NCBI GenBank assembly: GCA_043228905.1
Contig: JBHGNT010000007.1
Location: 11,718,001-11,782,000 of the forward strand
DNA length: 64,000 nt
Direction of reading: 5' to 3'
From: Azolla caroliniana
Taxonomy: Eukaryota; Polypodiophyta
A program made the translations under genes and the position numbers. Positions within the stretch are counted from its first letter, which is position 1, and each line of letters begins with the position of its first letter. Below are positions 45,326 through 58,441 of this stretch, one piece after another. The notes under the pieces were generated by a model that saw nothing but the letters and a program-made list of their open reading frames with translations, ran no database searches and was not told the DNA's origin.

Positions 45326-45536
45326 TAGAATATATCGTACAATATTTCTAGAATATACTAACGATTAGAATATTCTGATTCTGAAATGTACTATATGCTA
45401 GACTATAGAATACTAAACTATTATATGCAAATACATGCGCATATCAAAATGCTTGAGCATGACATCTTGTTAATGTGAGGTTGTAGGATCAATCCTTACC
45501 AACTATGTATTTTTATGTCACTGTGTTGTGACATTA
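45326..45536. repeat. Direct repeat A, left copy, with tRNA-like end
   Basis: About 90% identical by eye to 46524-46732. Near its right end TTGAGCATGACATC is followed by GAGGTTGTAGGATCAATCC, resembling tRNA box A and box B. A SINE head or an LTR of an unrecognised element would both fit. Confidence 0.6.
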
Positions 45537-45569
45537 TCCTCCCCTTTACGGCCGCCTTTTCGAAAGCAT

Positions 45570-46160
45570 GGTGTAGGGGTGGACGGGAATTGGAGCACTG
45601 ATAGGCGTGAGGAACCATATGTTGTCCTCACCGGAGATTGGGACACCGATGGACCTAAGCGACCATGTGCAGTCCTCACCGGAGATTAGAGCACCGACAG
45701 GCGTGAGCGACCATGTACGGTCCTCACGGTAGATTAGAACCAAACGGCTATGAGAGACCATGTGTGGCCTTCACTGAAGACTAGAACACCGATAGTCGCG
45801 AGTGACCATGTGCGGTCCTCATCGGGAACATGAATGAGCGTGAGTGACCATGCGGCCCTCATCGGGAACTGGAACACGAACGAGAGCGAGCGACCATGCA
45901 ACCCTCACTAGGAACTCGAACACGAACGGGCGTGAGCGACCATGTGCAGCCCTCACCGGGGACACGAACAGGCTTGAGTGACCATGCAATCCTCACTAGG
46001 AACTTGAACACGAACAGGAGTGAGCAACCATGGGGTCCTCACTGAGAATTGGAACACGAAAGAGAGTGTGTGACCATGCAGTCCGCACCGAGAACTGGAA
46101 CATGAACAGGAGTGAGCGACCATGCGGCCCTCACAGGAACTAGAACACGAACGGGCGAAG
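45570..46160. repeat. Twelve-copy degenerate tandem array
   Basis: Unit about 46 bp on average, anchored by GAGCGACCATGYGGYCCTCA and GGAACACGAACGGGCGT. Twelve ACCAT anchors from about 45613 to 46117. No coding meaning seen. Confidence 0.8.
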
Positions 46161-46523
46161 GAGCCCAAGTGAAGTGGTCGACTCGATTTCTTCTATTTTG
46201 AGAGGGTAAATAGTTGAGGTTGACCTAAAACACAACACAAACGGTAGTGCTAGCGAGAAACTGACGTGATCCCCACCAGGAAAGTGAGCGGTTGTGACTT
46301 GAGAGTGTGGAACTTGAGAAGCTAGGAAACACACAGGAGCATGAAGATAGAGATAAAGATCAAGGAGAAAAGATGGGGTGAAACGAGAATACTAGATTGA
46401 TGTGTCAATGACTGGTGTTGAATCCCTTGAAAGGGACCAAGGAGGTTACAAGTATTTATACAAGTTCCAAGATTGAATATCTCTAGAATATACTCGAGAA
46501 ATATCTCTAGAATATACTCGTCA
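46161..46523. other. Spacer between array and repeat A right copy
   Basis: No gene. A minus-strand TATA-like TATAAATAC (about 46455) and a repeated ATATCTCTAGAATATACTCG (46480-46520) give it an LTR-like or promoter-like look. Confidence 0.35.
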
Positions 46524-46732
46524 AGAATATATGGTACAATATTTCTAGAATATACTGATGACTAGAATATTCTGATTCTAAAATGTATTATATGCTAGAC
46601 TATAGAACACTGAACTATAATATACAAGTACATGCTCATGTCAAAATGGTTGAGCATGACATCTTTTTGATGTGAGGTTGTAGGTTCAATCCTCACCAAC
46701 TATGTATTTTATGTCACTGTGTCGTGACATTA
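46524..46732. repeat. Direct repeat A, right copy
   Basis: Partner of 45326-45536, same orientation. It contains GGTTGAGCATGACATC and GAGGTTGTAGGTTCAATCCT, the latter close to a Pol III box B. Confidence 0.6.
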
Positions 46733-46738
46733 ACATTA

Positions 46739-46960
46739 CAATCTCATTGTATCCAAATCCATTCTCTTGGTTTATAGTCTATAACACCCATTTGGATCCA
46801 AATCCATTCACTTGGTTTATTCTGAATTATAATATACCTTTAACTTTACCATTTCATTGTATCCAAATCCATTCACTTAGTTTATTGTCTTTCACATTTG
46901 AATTAAAATATACCTTTCTAGACACTTGAAACCTTACAATTTCATTGTATCTAGTGTTTT
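46739..46960. repeat. Degenerate repeats of ATCCAAATCCATTC units
   Basis: Three to four diverged units, each with TTCATTGTATCCAAATCC and TTGGTTTAT or a variant. Confidence 0.7.
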
Positions 46961-47160
46961 GGAATATTGTCTACATTTTGGATCGAAATATACATTAATA
47001 GTCATGTGTCCAACTTTATCCAACATGTGATCCATGGTTGTAGGTGTTCTCATTCTTGGGTGTTTATGGGTATTCTCCAAATATGATGAGTATTCCTTGG
47101 TATGTATGGGTGTGTCTTCTTTCACTGGGGTTTATGAGTGTTTCCTCTTATAAAGTTTTC

Positions 47161-47505
47161 ATGTATGGTTCACAATTGATCATTAAATGTATAGTTTGCT
47201 TAGATTTTCACAAACATTAACCTAAGGTATTATATCTTGCAAGATTCACTAAGGATTAATCTACATCAACAATAATCACTAATAAGTAGATATCACGTCC
47301 ACCTTAGGCATATACACCTCTATAGGATGGTTAAATGTATGGTTCACATATGTATAGTTTGCTTAGATTATCACAAACATTAACCTAAGGTATTATATCT
47401 TGCAAGATTCTCTAAGGATTAGTCTGCATCAACTATAATCACTAATATGTAGATGTCACGCCCATTTCAGGCATATACACCTCTATAGGATGGTTAAACT
47501 TGAAT
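47161..47505. repeat. ~163-bp tandem duplication
   Basis: The TAGTTTGCTTAGATT anchor occurs at 47192 and 47355. Both copies end with CTCTATAGGATGGTTAAA. Few differences. Confidence 0.88.
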
Positions 47506-48520
47506 AAGAACTTTCACACCCCAACTTATAAAAAAATTCAAATTAAAAAATATTGTTCCAAGACTTAAACTCGTGTCAAATGAGAGAGTCACTGTGATAT
47601 TCTTAAGTTTAAATACATTGAGGAAGAGGAGATCATCAACTTAAAAAATGTACTAAAAACTACATGTTTTCCATTTTGAGACTTGTTACATATTAATAAT
47701 TTAGCAAATTCTACCTTGGTGGTAGATCGTGTGGCACTTGGGTACCCAGTTTTGGTAATATAGCCTAAATTTGTGCAATCATAAAGGGAATCTAAAAGTG
47801 GAATGCGTGATCCTTCCACTTGTGAACGCAAATGTGTTCTCCTCAAATGGTTGGAGGAGGTCTTCTTTCATAATATTCCAAAGGTTAGTCAAGAACTGTG
47901 GAGTGAGGCCATCAATTCTGGGGCAGCTTTCTGCATCTAGATGGGGTTATCTTTATGTTAATTAATCTGACATCACAATAAATGGCTCATGGCCATAAGA
48001 TCCTTCCTATTTACATCAAAATGAGATTCTTACTACAACACCTTGTCCTTGATGGGGTTACCTTTATGTTAGTTAATCATACATCACTTTAAATGTTTTA
48101 CATGACCATAAGATCCTTACTATTTACATTGCCATGAGATTCTTACTATTGTAGTATTATAATTTTGTTACTTTTCTAAGAAAACAATGGAGTGTGGGAG
48201 GTGGAGGGGTTGGCAAGGTTATCCAACAACCTAAGATGCCTAGGTCATGTTCGTCAATTCCTCATGTTCATAGGATTTAAGCCCATGTCAATGAGGGAGG
48301 ATAAAGTATTTGGCTTCTATAACCATGCATACATATAATGTATAAGTTGGATAAACACCAAGATTAAAGCCTATTATGTAAAAATTTACACAATAATACT
48401 TCTCTAATTTTACCGTATTATTTGGTCTAAGGTAGAAGCATATTGTACGAGAAGACCTTTATAGTTTTTGTAAAACGTAGATTGAGTCTTTGTGAAGGGA
48501 AGGGGGGGGGGGATGAACGT
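47506..48520. other. Intergenic, no gene seen
   Basis: AT-rich. ACATCACWWTAAATG / ATAAGATCCTTMCTATTTACA occurs twice (about 47970 and 48085). A G run lies at about 48502-48512. Confidence 0.5.
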
Positions 48521-48769
48521 ATTCATTGTCTTGTTTAGAAAGGATCCCCCAAGTGACGGAGTTGGTAAAATGAGTCTAAGTAAACGTTTATAAGTAACTA
48601 GTTATTCATTGTCTTGTTTAGAGAGGATCCCCCAAGTGACTGAGTTGGTAAAATGAGTCTAAGTAAACGTTTATAAGTAACTAGTTATTCATTGTCTTGT
48701 TTAGAGAGGATCCCCCAAGTGACGGAGTTGGTAAAATGAGTCTAAGTAAACGTTTATAAGTAACTAGTT
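48521..48769. repeat. Three 83-bp near-identical tandem copies
   Basis: ATTCATTGTCTTGTTTAGA starts copies at 48521, 48604 and 48687. Each has GGATCCCCCAAGTGACGGAG and AAGTAAACGTTTATAAGTAA. Only one or two differences between copies. Confidence 0.95.
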
Positions 48770-49139
48770 AGTTACAAGAAGGGAGTTGAGTTTTGGAAGA
48801 GAAAAAAGAAAAAAAGAAGGGAGTGGAATGTGGCTCAAGGGGAGTGCGTGACCAACTTTTGAAAATTTTACCAATGGGCTCCAAGTTCCAATGTGGAGGG
48901 AGAGGACTTTAGTAGACACACACACACACATACAAACATATATATACATACATATATAAAATATTAATTTTGTTTTGTATCGGGTTATAATTAGTTGAAA
49001 GTTTCAATGTGAGACAGAGAATGACAAAAGGGAGGCAGACGGTGTATCTGCGCTAACTAACTACTCTACTCTACTCTCTACTCTACTCTACTCTACTCTA
49101 CTACCCCTACTCCTCGTGGTGTGGTGTCGTAGCAGCAGT

Positions 49140-49184
<45 letters not shown>

Positions 49185-49620
49185 TAGTAGTAGTAGGGCA
49201 GGGCGCGCATTGCCTTATTATATAAGAGGAGGAGGAGGAGCAGGATCAGGAGGAGCAGCAGCAGCAGCAGTAGAGCCCTAATTAGTTCCTTCCTCACATG
49301 ACTGGCTAAATCAGAAGTTACTTCAACCTTTAAATATGCTGAACTTTATTAAGTGCGTAAGAAATATTATCTATCATTATGTAAGTAAAAAAAGAAGGTG
49401 AACAGACATACATACGTACAAGTATCATGTATCATGTATTATGTATTGTATGTATGTACGTGTGTGTGTGTGTGTGCGCGTTCGAATAAGAATATACATA
49501 TGGAATGCTATATACATACATACATACATACAACACGTAATACATTAGCCGTTTTCGTTATTGGAACTGTGTGAGGTGTACAAGTTTGAGATTATTAATA
49601 CACATACATTATTACCCCAA

Positions 49621-49652
<32 letters not shown>

Positions 49653-49977
49653 CAGCAAAAAATGAAAAACGCTAGGCCAGGAGGAATACAGACACAAGTT
49701 CCCACGACATTATAGCCAAACAGGAGACTTAATTCATATACTGAGGGAGAAATGGAAGGACAATAAAAGAGAATGAATGTAAATAGTAAAGTAAAGAGAG
49801 GGTTAAAAGCTTGGTCTACTTATGCACTGCAGCTGCTACTACTACCATTACTAATTTAGCTGGAACAACACAAGAAAAGAAAGATGAAGAGAAGGGGGAA
49901 CGCGGGGTTGCTTTTGCAGATAGAAATTACATCACTCACGTATAAATAATCACGATGATGTGAAACCTGTACTAGCT

Positions 49978-50045
<68 letters not shown>

Positions 50046-50512
50046 CTAGTATATATATATACATATGTATTTACAGCCTTTGTGAAAAAGAGACTCGGGA
50101 ATCTCTCTCTCTCTCTCTCTCTCGCCATTATAATATCAATAATCAACACCTTTCTTCTTTCTACACAACAACTTATTTTAATTGTCTGAGACTTGAGCAC
50201 TTGGTCTCTACCTATCAGTATCATCTTATAAAATAATATGCTGATTAATTCGCCCATGTATGTATGTATGTATGTCATATTGCATCATCAAGTCAGGTAT
50301 TAGTAGCAGTACTCATGATTATCTATCCTCGATTCATCTCTAAACTATTATTACTAAACAATATTTATAAATTATAATATAAATATATGTCATAGTAATG
50401 GTTATTTGCAACCAAACTAATCAGCCTGCCGTCTAGCTGGCTGGGTCATAATATTTGTCCTCTCTTTTCTCCCTTCATTTCCATCTTCCCGCTATGACAT
50501 TCAGCGACGTGC
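48770..50512. other. Upstream region of the ERF gene, microsatellite-rich
   Basis: No protein gene. Contains (CA)n (48915-48930), (CTACT)n (49062-49105), (AGT)n (49143-49197), GGA/GCA triplets (49230-49272), (TA)n at 49624-49650 and a longer (TA)n at 49981-50043, and (CT)n (50102-50123). Such runs are common in plant promoters and also assembly-sensitive. Confidence 0.6.
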
Positions 50513-50522
50513 GTTTATAAAG
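50513..50522 (+). promoter_or_regulatory. Candidate TATA box of the ERF gene
   Basis: GTTTATAAAG lies 113 bases before the ATG. That would put transcription start near 50545 and leave a leader of ~90 bases with TAGATATA repeats. ACGT-core CGACGTGC lies just upstream (50505-50512). TATATAATATAG at about 50590 is an alternative. Confidence 0.4.
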
Positions 50523-50634
50523 CTTACTGTATATGTTGATGAGCGCCATTATATCCTTTCTGCTTATATCCGGACTCATACACAACATAGATATATAATA
50601 TAGATATATATAGATATATATAGATATCTCAATC

Positions 50635-52194
50635 ATGAGAAAGAAGGCTGAAGATCATGCAAATATGAGTTATCAGCAGCAGCAGCAGCAGCAGCAGCAA
50701 AGGGCCTCAGGAGGGCGAGCAGGAGCAGGAGCAGGAGCAGGTGCATTGACAACAACAACAAGAAGCAGGGGAGGGAGTAGTGGGAGCAATAATATAAGGT
50801 TCCTGGGGGTGCGAATGCGTCCATGGGGGAGGTTTGCAGCCGAGATCCGAGACCCATCCACGAAAGAGCGACATTGGCTGGGGACATTTGACACTGCCGT
50901 GGAAGCCGCGTTGGCATACGATCGAGCCGCCATCTCGATGCGTGGCCCAAAAGCACGTACCAACTTCCCATATGTTCATCATGCTCAACCTTCAACTACA
51001 CATGCACAGTCACAGTCACAGTCACAGTCTGACACAATTACTACCACCATTACACACCACCCACCGCCACGCCACTCAGAGTCACTGCTATCGCTGTTAC
51101 AATCTCAATCTCAATCTCGATCAGATACTCAATCCTATGCCCCCCTCACCAGACATACCGCTGCTGCTATATCATCGTCTTCTTCCTCTCCCCCTAATAA
51201 TCCTCCTCCTATGAATACTGATTGTGATCAGTCACAACACATGCTTATGTTGTCTAATAATTACAACGCTTCATGTAATATGCTTGTACTGGATCATCAT
51301 CATACTAGTAACAATAATCAGAACCTTCATCTTAATGATAATATACCTAGAAAGCTGAATAATAATAATATCAATAATATCCGCCAGCCCATGATCAAAT
51401 CTTTTCATAGTACTAATTGTCATGATGATATACAGCTAACTATACTTAACCACCCAAGTTGTAATGTTCCCTTCAACAACAATATTATGCACCAATACCT
51501 CCAACGCTCAGAGGATATGCCTCTGAAAGAGGATACCAGTAACAATGATAGTAACAGTGTTATTGGCAAGGACCCATTGCATGGGTATGACGTTATAACA
51601 TTTAAGCGTGACACTGCTAATTACGGTGATCACAATATCATATTGGATCCCAACAGCATGCATAGTGGTACGCACCTGCAGGATCAAATTAATCATCATG
51701 ATGAGGACACTCATCATCCATGCGATGGTTATAAATCTGGTGACTATACATTAAGGATGAGTGTTACAGGTAATAAAGATCCTTCCAAGAAGATCATCAC
51801 GCATAACAATAGTATAAGAGGTAGTAGCAGTAATAATAATATAGATACGAGCTTGATGGGGGAGCTAGGCAAGGTAATTAATGCGGGAATGTCATGCGTC
51901 AATATAACTGTCAACCCCGTGAAGGATGAAATAAATGAAGGAAGGAGCAGGAAGCATGATAGTCGTGGGTGCGATAAGCAAATGATGGACACGTATAGTC
52001 TCACAATCTCAGCACCATCATCAACTGATAATAATGAGCACGTGACACTCGAGAATAGTTACAAGTTGATGTCAGCTGGTACGTTATGCAATAATAGCTA
52101 TCCCTATTATAACTGCAATTTTGCGAGTAACCTGTGCAGTAGTAGTATTAATGATCTTCAACAGGTGGTCAATAGCTCAGGATTGAAGCATTAA
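50635..52194 (+). CDS. AP2/ERF transcription factor, group VIIIb-like
   Basis: This is an intronless ORF of 519 residues; the ATG has A at -3, and an alternative ATG lies 10 codons in. Residues 14-22 are poly-Gln, followed by Gly/Ala-rich sequence. One AP2 domain (about residues 55-112) begins [10 protein letters not shown] and has [27 protein letters not shown] and ARTNF. FLGV with [12 protein letters not shown] and SMRG is the pattern of the ESR1/DRN, LEP, PUCHI and FZP type (ERF group VIIIb), which act in meristem and organ initiation. The Ala and Asp typical of ERF over DREB are present. The DNA-facing Arg, Trp and Glu positions known from AtERF1 are mostly kept. Met replaces the usual Arg in GVRRRPWG, and Phe replaces Tyr in GRY. 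The long C-terminus is Asn/His/Ser-rich with no clear EAR motif. Nuclear role inferred. Orthology is not decidable here. Confidence 0.88.
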   Translation: MRKKAEDHANMSYQQQQQQQQQRASGGRAGAGAGAGALTTTTRSRGGSSGSNNIRFLGVRMRPWGRFAAEIRDPSTKERHWLGTFDTAVEAALAYDRAAISMRGPKARTNFPYVHHAQPSTTHAQSQSQSQSDTITTTITHHPPPRHSESLLSLLQSQSQSRSDTQSYAPLTRHTAAAISSSSSSPPNNPPPMNTDCDQSQHMLMLSNNYNASCNMLVLDHHHTSNNNQNLHLNDNIPRKLNNNNINNIRQPMIKSFHSTNCHDDIQLTILNHPSCNVPFNNNIMHQYLQRSEDMPLKEDTSNNDSNSVIGKDPLHGYDVITFKRDTANYGDHNIILDPNSMHSGTHLQDQINHHDEDTHHPCDGYKSGDYTLRMSVTGNKDPSKKIITHNNSIRGSSSNNNIDTSLMGELGKVINAGMSCVNITVNPVKDEINEGRSRKHDSRGCDKQMMDTYSLTISAPSSTDNNEHVTLENSYKLMSAGTLCNNSYPYYNCNFASNLCSSSINDLQQVVNSSGLKH

Positions 52195-54558
52195 TATGTA
52201 TAATTGGCTCGGGATTTTCAGTCGTTCGATATATGATTAAATACAACTTTGATTACTTCAATGAATAGACGACGTAGTTAGTGGTGGTGGAAGAAAGAAA
52301 TCCTAGCCTGGTTGATGATAAGCATGCATGTAAGGGTAGTGTAGTCGGACACTGGATGTTCTGCAGACTCTGTAAATTATTAACTTAATCGATTAATCCT
52401 GGAAGCATATTTGCTGGATTTTTAAAGATATTAATGTTTGTTAATTAAGAAGCGATACACAGCACAGCACTCGCTGTCCAGAAGAAAGAAGGATGTTGCT
52501 GCTTCTTCTGTTTAACACACAGTTTGGCAATGCTTTTTATATTATTACATGACAAATATTGGAATTAAATGAAGGATCGGGATGTGGTGTTGAGAAAATA
52601 TTGATCGAATCGGATGTGGTGTTGAGAAAATATTGATCGGGGAGAGAGAGATAGAGAGAGACGTACACACACGCATGCATGCACGCACGCACACACGTTC
52701 AATTTTGCCGGACCATTGGAATTGGGATGCCAGCTTTTTGGCAGCAGCAGCGTTGGGATGGATTGATTTATAAAAGAGAACGACGTGGCAGCAATCATCA
52801 ATCCCTTTTGCATGTAACTTGCCACTCACGTTCATGCTTGCGCACGAATGATTGATTGATTGATTGATTACGTACTGCTGCTCTTCAACAGATCGATCAT
52901 CCTGCATATTTCAATTTGGGTTTTGATTATTAATACCAGACGGATGCGCGGCTCAGTTGAATTGCACTCATCATGATCTGATTAATTTGGGCATACATAA
53001 GTCACGCCGCAAACATATTAATTAGAAATTATGGTGTTAAGAAAGAGGGTATACACAGTTTTGGTGCACATATCGTCTGTCTCTATGGACATCACATTTA
53101 ATCATCAGCATAAAGCATTTAATAACAGGCCCCTCCAATAATTTTACTGTTTGTGAGCATATACGAAGAATCCTCATTTGTTTTGCCTGATGTCACTTCA
53201 GAAAGAACTGATGACCAAATGATCTGATATGCCACCCCCATGGATGTTCTTACTACTCGTTACATGTATGTCCCTTTTTAACATTGTTCCAAACTCCAGC
53301 TTGTTGACCATCCTTGCTTGAATTGAATTGAATTGTGAAATAGTTTCTAAAGATGTATGCCTCTCGTCATGGCTACCCCATGACACATGTACCAGTCGTT
53401 TGCCCCCTTATATCCACGATACGCCTCAACCATACATGATTAGGGCAGGCCGATCGATTGTTCGTGTTTAATCTACACAAGACTCTAAACGTGATTGCCA
53501 ATGTAGTAGAGCCATCTTTTAGATAAAATATAGTTTATTATGTGAAGGTCCATGATATATACTCAAAGAGCCAATATTGAAAAGGTTATGTTTTTACCCA
53601 TATCTTGCTGAGTTTGGTTTAAATACAAGTTTTATGATTCAAACAAATAATATGACTTCAGTTGCTTAATTTCGGGTTATTTCCACTGACCAAGTTATAG
53701 GACCAACCAACATCATTGTTCATTTCTGCACAATGTAATGAATGCGGAAGGAAGAGAATGTGAAAAGCACAAGTAAGTTGATGAGATTTAGAGGCAAGGC
53801 CGGTCATAATTTAGGTGGACTAGCTGAGATGCCAAACTGATAATTATACAATAAAATACATACATTCATTGAGACGTCCAAGATATTATGGGAAAACAGC
53901 TACACCAAAAATAGCTGGGTTACCAAAAAATTGTGAGCGGGTCAAGGGGAGGGAAGGGGAGGGGAGGGGAGAGGAGGGGAGGGGAGGGGAGGGGAGAGAG
54001 GCAGGCAACGAGCCAGCCAAGGCAGCCTTGTGTACATTAATAATTATAATTGTATTAATACTAGGCCATGAGCAAAAAGACATACATGCATACATCCTAG
54101 TTTCTAGTAACACAGAATCAGTTGTAAGCGGCAGATAAGATTATTACGAATGATTAAATTAACGACCTTCACATAATAATACTTTAGTTCGTTGATTCAT
54201 CAATATATACTTAGGTAGAGAGATCAATTAATTGATTCGATTGCCTATTTAGCTGGAAAATTGTTTTTCAATCGAACCTGTACGTGCATGCAACTCATTC
54301 CTTTTTAATGTTTAATTTATTAATGGCTGATGCATATTGGTCGTGAGCATATTTCTTGTTAAGAATGGATCGCCAATACCTAACTCATCGAATTTGCGTC
54401 TTTAGTTTAAAGTTAGTGAAGGTGGTGCCGTGCATGTTACTCCTTATTGTGCATGTATCTAACTATCTAGCTAGCGTGACAAAAATCGTAAGTCATTCAG
54501 TAGTGAAGAGAATTACGCACATAAATTCCAAGGGTCGTAAGAAAAATGGTTATTCAGC

Positions 54559-54607
<49 letters not shown>

Positions 54608-55795
54608 ATATTACAGGGAAGGTCATGGATTAGTATTAACACAAAATCGGGGAAGCAAAAATTTATTATTATTATAGCCTTCTTCCTTTTAGTCATGCGA
54701 AACTGTGTAGCGTTATATGCACCATGTAATAAGACAATTAATGTCTGCATATGGCATTATTTGTTCCGTAGACAGAAGCCAAACAAATTATATAAATTAT
54801 GTGATCAATTGAAAGCATATTTTATCCACATATCCGTCCAACACAAAATGACATAATTTTGGACTCAGAACCCTTGATGTTGTGAAACAAGCTTTACTTA
54901 ATGAATGCACGAGCTTAATCTGTGGGTTATATATACTATACTGGTAACAGTAAGCGTGGCTGAGAAGCTCAATCATAGTTTGAAACGTATATGATATTTT
55001 CCAATGTGGTAAAGAGGATGGATATATCCACCAAAACCTATTATTGCCAAACATTTTTCATCTCTAAATTTAGTTCCATTATATCCTGTGAGCCCTTTTT
55101 ATTCTCAACTCTTCCTAGCATTATTTTAACTCATTCAATTCGCCCAATTCCTTAATGATCCCTTCTAATATGTTTTGAGTACATTCTTTGACAGGTGATG
55201 TAGAGTCTAGAACAATTCAGCTTAAGTTATTCTTCTCGAATTAACGAATTAAGCATTATTTATATAGAGAACGGAAGTCAAAAAATAGAATTGAAGGCTA
55301 GTTACGCGTGTAGACATGATGTAGTATATATATTTGGGTAGTAATAGTAGTAGTACTAGTGGTAATGGAATTTTAAAGAGCAAAAACAAACCTCGATTTG
55401 GAATTTGAGAAAAATATATAGAAATCATAAAACAAGAAATGCCTACTTAAATTCTGATCGAATTAAATCCCTACCATTGGATAAGATGGAGCCTCCTGCA
55501 ACTTGCAAAATTAAAACGAGAGAAAACAGTTATTATTTTCTGTGCCACCGTTTATTGATTTTATCCCCAAATTTCTCCAATATGTAATAAATTGGCTCTA
55601 ATCACGTAATAACTGGGAGCAGGACCAAGAAACAAAATTTACGAAAAGAGAAGAGGAAAGAAACTGAATGACAAAATATGTATGGGGGTGCATGCGTTTT
55701 GGTGGGCTTATCATGATGTGATGATTTTGGAATCATAGGTAGATTTGTAGGGTGGTTAAGTGGCTGACCTGTAGATGATGGTGATGGACTGGCTC

Positions 55796-55828
<33 letters not shown>

Positions 55829-56042
55829 CTACCTGACTCGGTTTTAAGTTGCTAGCGTAGATAAATAAATAACAACTGAAGAAGAAAGAAAATTATTCAT
55901 AAAAATCATTGACGAATTTTCTGCTAACATTCTTGTTTGTTGTTAACGGAGGAGGGTTTACTCAAGTCAATGACGAAGACCATTTAATTTAGACCCAGGC
56001 CTCAGATTCAGTGCAAATACGCGACCAAGGAAATGTAGTTAC

Positions 56043-56100
<58 letters not shown>

Positions 56101-57740
56101 CTCGTGAGTGACCAATGATGAGTGGCGTCACATTTTGACAATCATTCACTGTTACAGGTTCTATATCTCATCATATATATTTAGTTGGGTGTGTATTTTG
56201 TTTGAAAGTAAAAGAGTATTTTACAATAAAGCATGGAAGACACACATGGATTTGTGCATTGTTCATTCCTGATTATATTCAATACCTACCTATTGGTTTT
56301 CAATTTTCTTCTTTTCTCATAAGTTACCGAAGGTTCTATCATAAATGCACCATCATCATGTTAATTAGTATCATCTAGCATTAGCCAACAACATAAAGTT
56401 ATGGTATTGAGATGTTGTTTAAAGTGAAACGATCACGATGTAAAGTTATGGTTAATGAAACAGGGCCAAAAAAGACAATTTAAAACTCCACTCTCTAACG
56501 AGAAAACGTTTTAGTTAATTATTCATGTAGTCATCTCAAATTAAAAATTCCATATGGAACAATTTGCAAATAAACTTTTAGAAAATATAATGGAGGCTAT
56601 AGATGTTCATAAGATAACACCAAAACAAAAACACAAATCTGCTTTTTAAGATGAACATAAGAAAAAACTTCCATTGTACACTCAATCATAAAGTACAATT
56701 TTTTTATGATTTTAACAAGAATTGTGTAGGCTAAATTGTTTAGAACCTCACAAGTAAAGTTATAAAGCATTTAATGTTTATGAAGATACTCTAATGCTTG
56801 TACATTTTAGATTAACTAAACTTTACATGCCTATGTATATATTGTTGCTTGCACAAAAGCCTACAAGGGTGCATGTGAGCGCGGAAGGACATATCATTAC
56901 TACAATACAAGGGCATAATATTGTGGAAACATTACACTATGCCGAACATTTTAAATGTTGTAGTGATGAGGCATGTGCAATGGTAAACACGTACCTAAAA
57001 CATCAAGCTTTACAATGAGTTATAACCTTATGAAAACTCTTCCTAGAATAAAACCAAGAAAATAAGAAATAATCGGTCTATGCATGTAGTTGTTACTTGT
57101 AGCATTCATTGCAATGACTATTTTTCTAAAGACAAGATGTAAATGTGATGTTCGAATATGGAAACTACTACTTGGGGGCACTATTTTTCGCTTTGTTCAT
57201 CATAATGTTCAATGCTTGGAATTGAAAGTTCAAGTAGTGAATGTTAACCCTTTGAATAAAATAAATAAAGGTCTCAGGTCCAATCTTAACTATACCTTCA
57301 AGGAAAGCTAAAGAAAACAAGGTATGAAGATCTAGATATTTCAAGCTAAAGACACTGAGATCAACAACACCAACTTTAGGTGTTCCTCTCACAAACAATG
57401 ACACCTTTTCTTTGTCAATGTGTTCTAACCTTATCCAAACTCCTAAACAAATGTGTGATGGCTTTTTTTCTTACCCTCCATTATATAATGCAGTACACTA
57501 GCAATAAACAACGATGTGGCGAAGTTATGCGCGTGGTGTAAAATGTGAGTTAAACCACCGAGAACTTGAACTAGAGAGTATGGGTTCCATAGAGGGTTTG
57601 TCTTAGTAGTTTTCGACTATTTAATCATTATTATGTAAATTTTATGTATGAGAAATCTAAAATACAATAATTAGTAGTTCCCCTCTCTGTTTTCAAACAA
57701 AAAGTTGCTTTCCTATTAGTTAGGAGAGTTTTTTTAATAC
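52195..57740. other. Downstream intergenic region, no gene seen
   Basis: AT-rich without a supportable ORF. Holds a 32-bp tandem pair (52581-52639), GATT runs (52850-52870, 55796-55828), (GGGGA)n (53946-53998), (CTA)n (54558-54607), and adjoining (GT)n and (GA)n (56045-56097). An open stretch at 56794-57018 has no recognised domain. Confidence 0.6.
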
Positions 57741-57840
57741 NNNNNNNNNNNNNNNNNNNNNNNNNNNNNNNNNNNNNNNNNNNNNNNNNNNNNNNNNNNN
57801 NNNNNNNNNNNNNNNNNNNNNNNNNNNNNNNNNNNNNNNN
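57741..57840. other. Assembly gap (100 N)
   Basis: Exactly 100 N followed by a TA dinucleotide run (57841-57872). The gap size is a placeholder, and the TA tract probably stopped the assembly. Confidence 0.98.
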
Positions 57841-57878
<38 letters not shown>

Positions 57879-58441
57879 TCACTCCCTGCCCAACCAAAAA
57901 ATGAGATGAAAAAAGGGTATGTACATATTGTCTACTTAGTGTAAGTAGGTACATAGAGCTATAAAAACATATTTTCAAAAATAGTGACCTCCATCACTTG
58001 TTAGCACGAACCCGATCCCTAACCATCAACACAATGTATTCCCTTCCGGAATACTATCCAAAGGTGTGGTCGAAGGGATGGAATTATCTACACATACAAT
58101 TATGAGTTATTCGATTACATTCTCTAATATATACCCTATCTGGTTATCCAACACACTCTCTTGTACCCAATCCGAATATAGATTAACACGATATCGCGAA
58201 GTTTCGCGCATGTGTGTTACTTGGGTGGGACCACGGGGGTCTTGGACTAGGGAGTGCTCAAGGGATAAAGAAAACCCAAGGTTTGCTTTATGACAATACT
58301 ACTTCCCGACCCCTTCCCGAGCAAGGTCTCGTTGCCCGTTCATCACGACTCGTCGACCTTTCGAGATCACCGCACGATCCAAGTGACCAAACGGGTACAA
58401 GCAAGATGAGCACGCAAGATAAACGCACAAGGGGACGATAA
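57841..58441. other. Intergenic lead-in to the tandem array
   Basis: No gene. 58200-58400 shares ordered blocks with 23610-23760 (CGCATGTGTGTT, GGGTCTTGGAC, CTCGTCGACCT). Confidence 0.5.

Noticed and set aside
49088-49297. Leu/Tyr-repeat ORF
   Set aside because: Pure translation of AGT/GGA triplet repeats.
54356-54856. 166-codon plus ORF with a Tyr run
   Set aside because: Built around a (CTA)n tract, with no domain or supporting signals.
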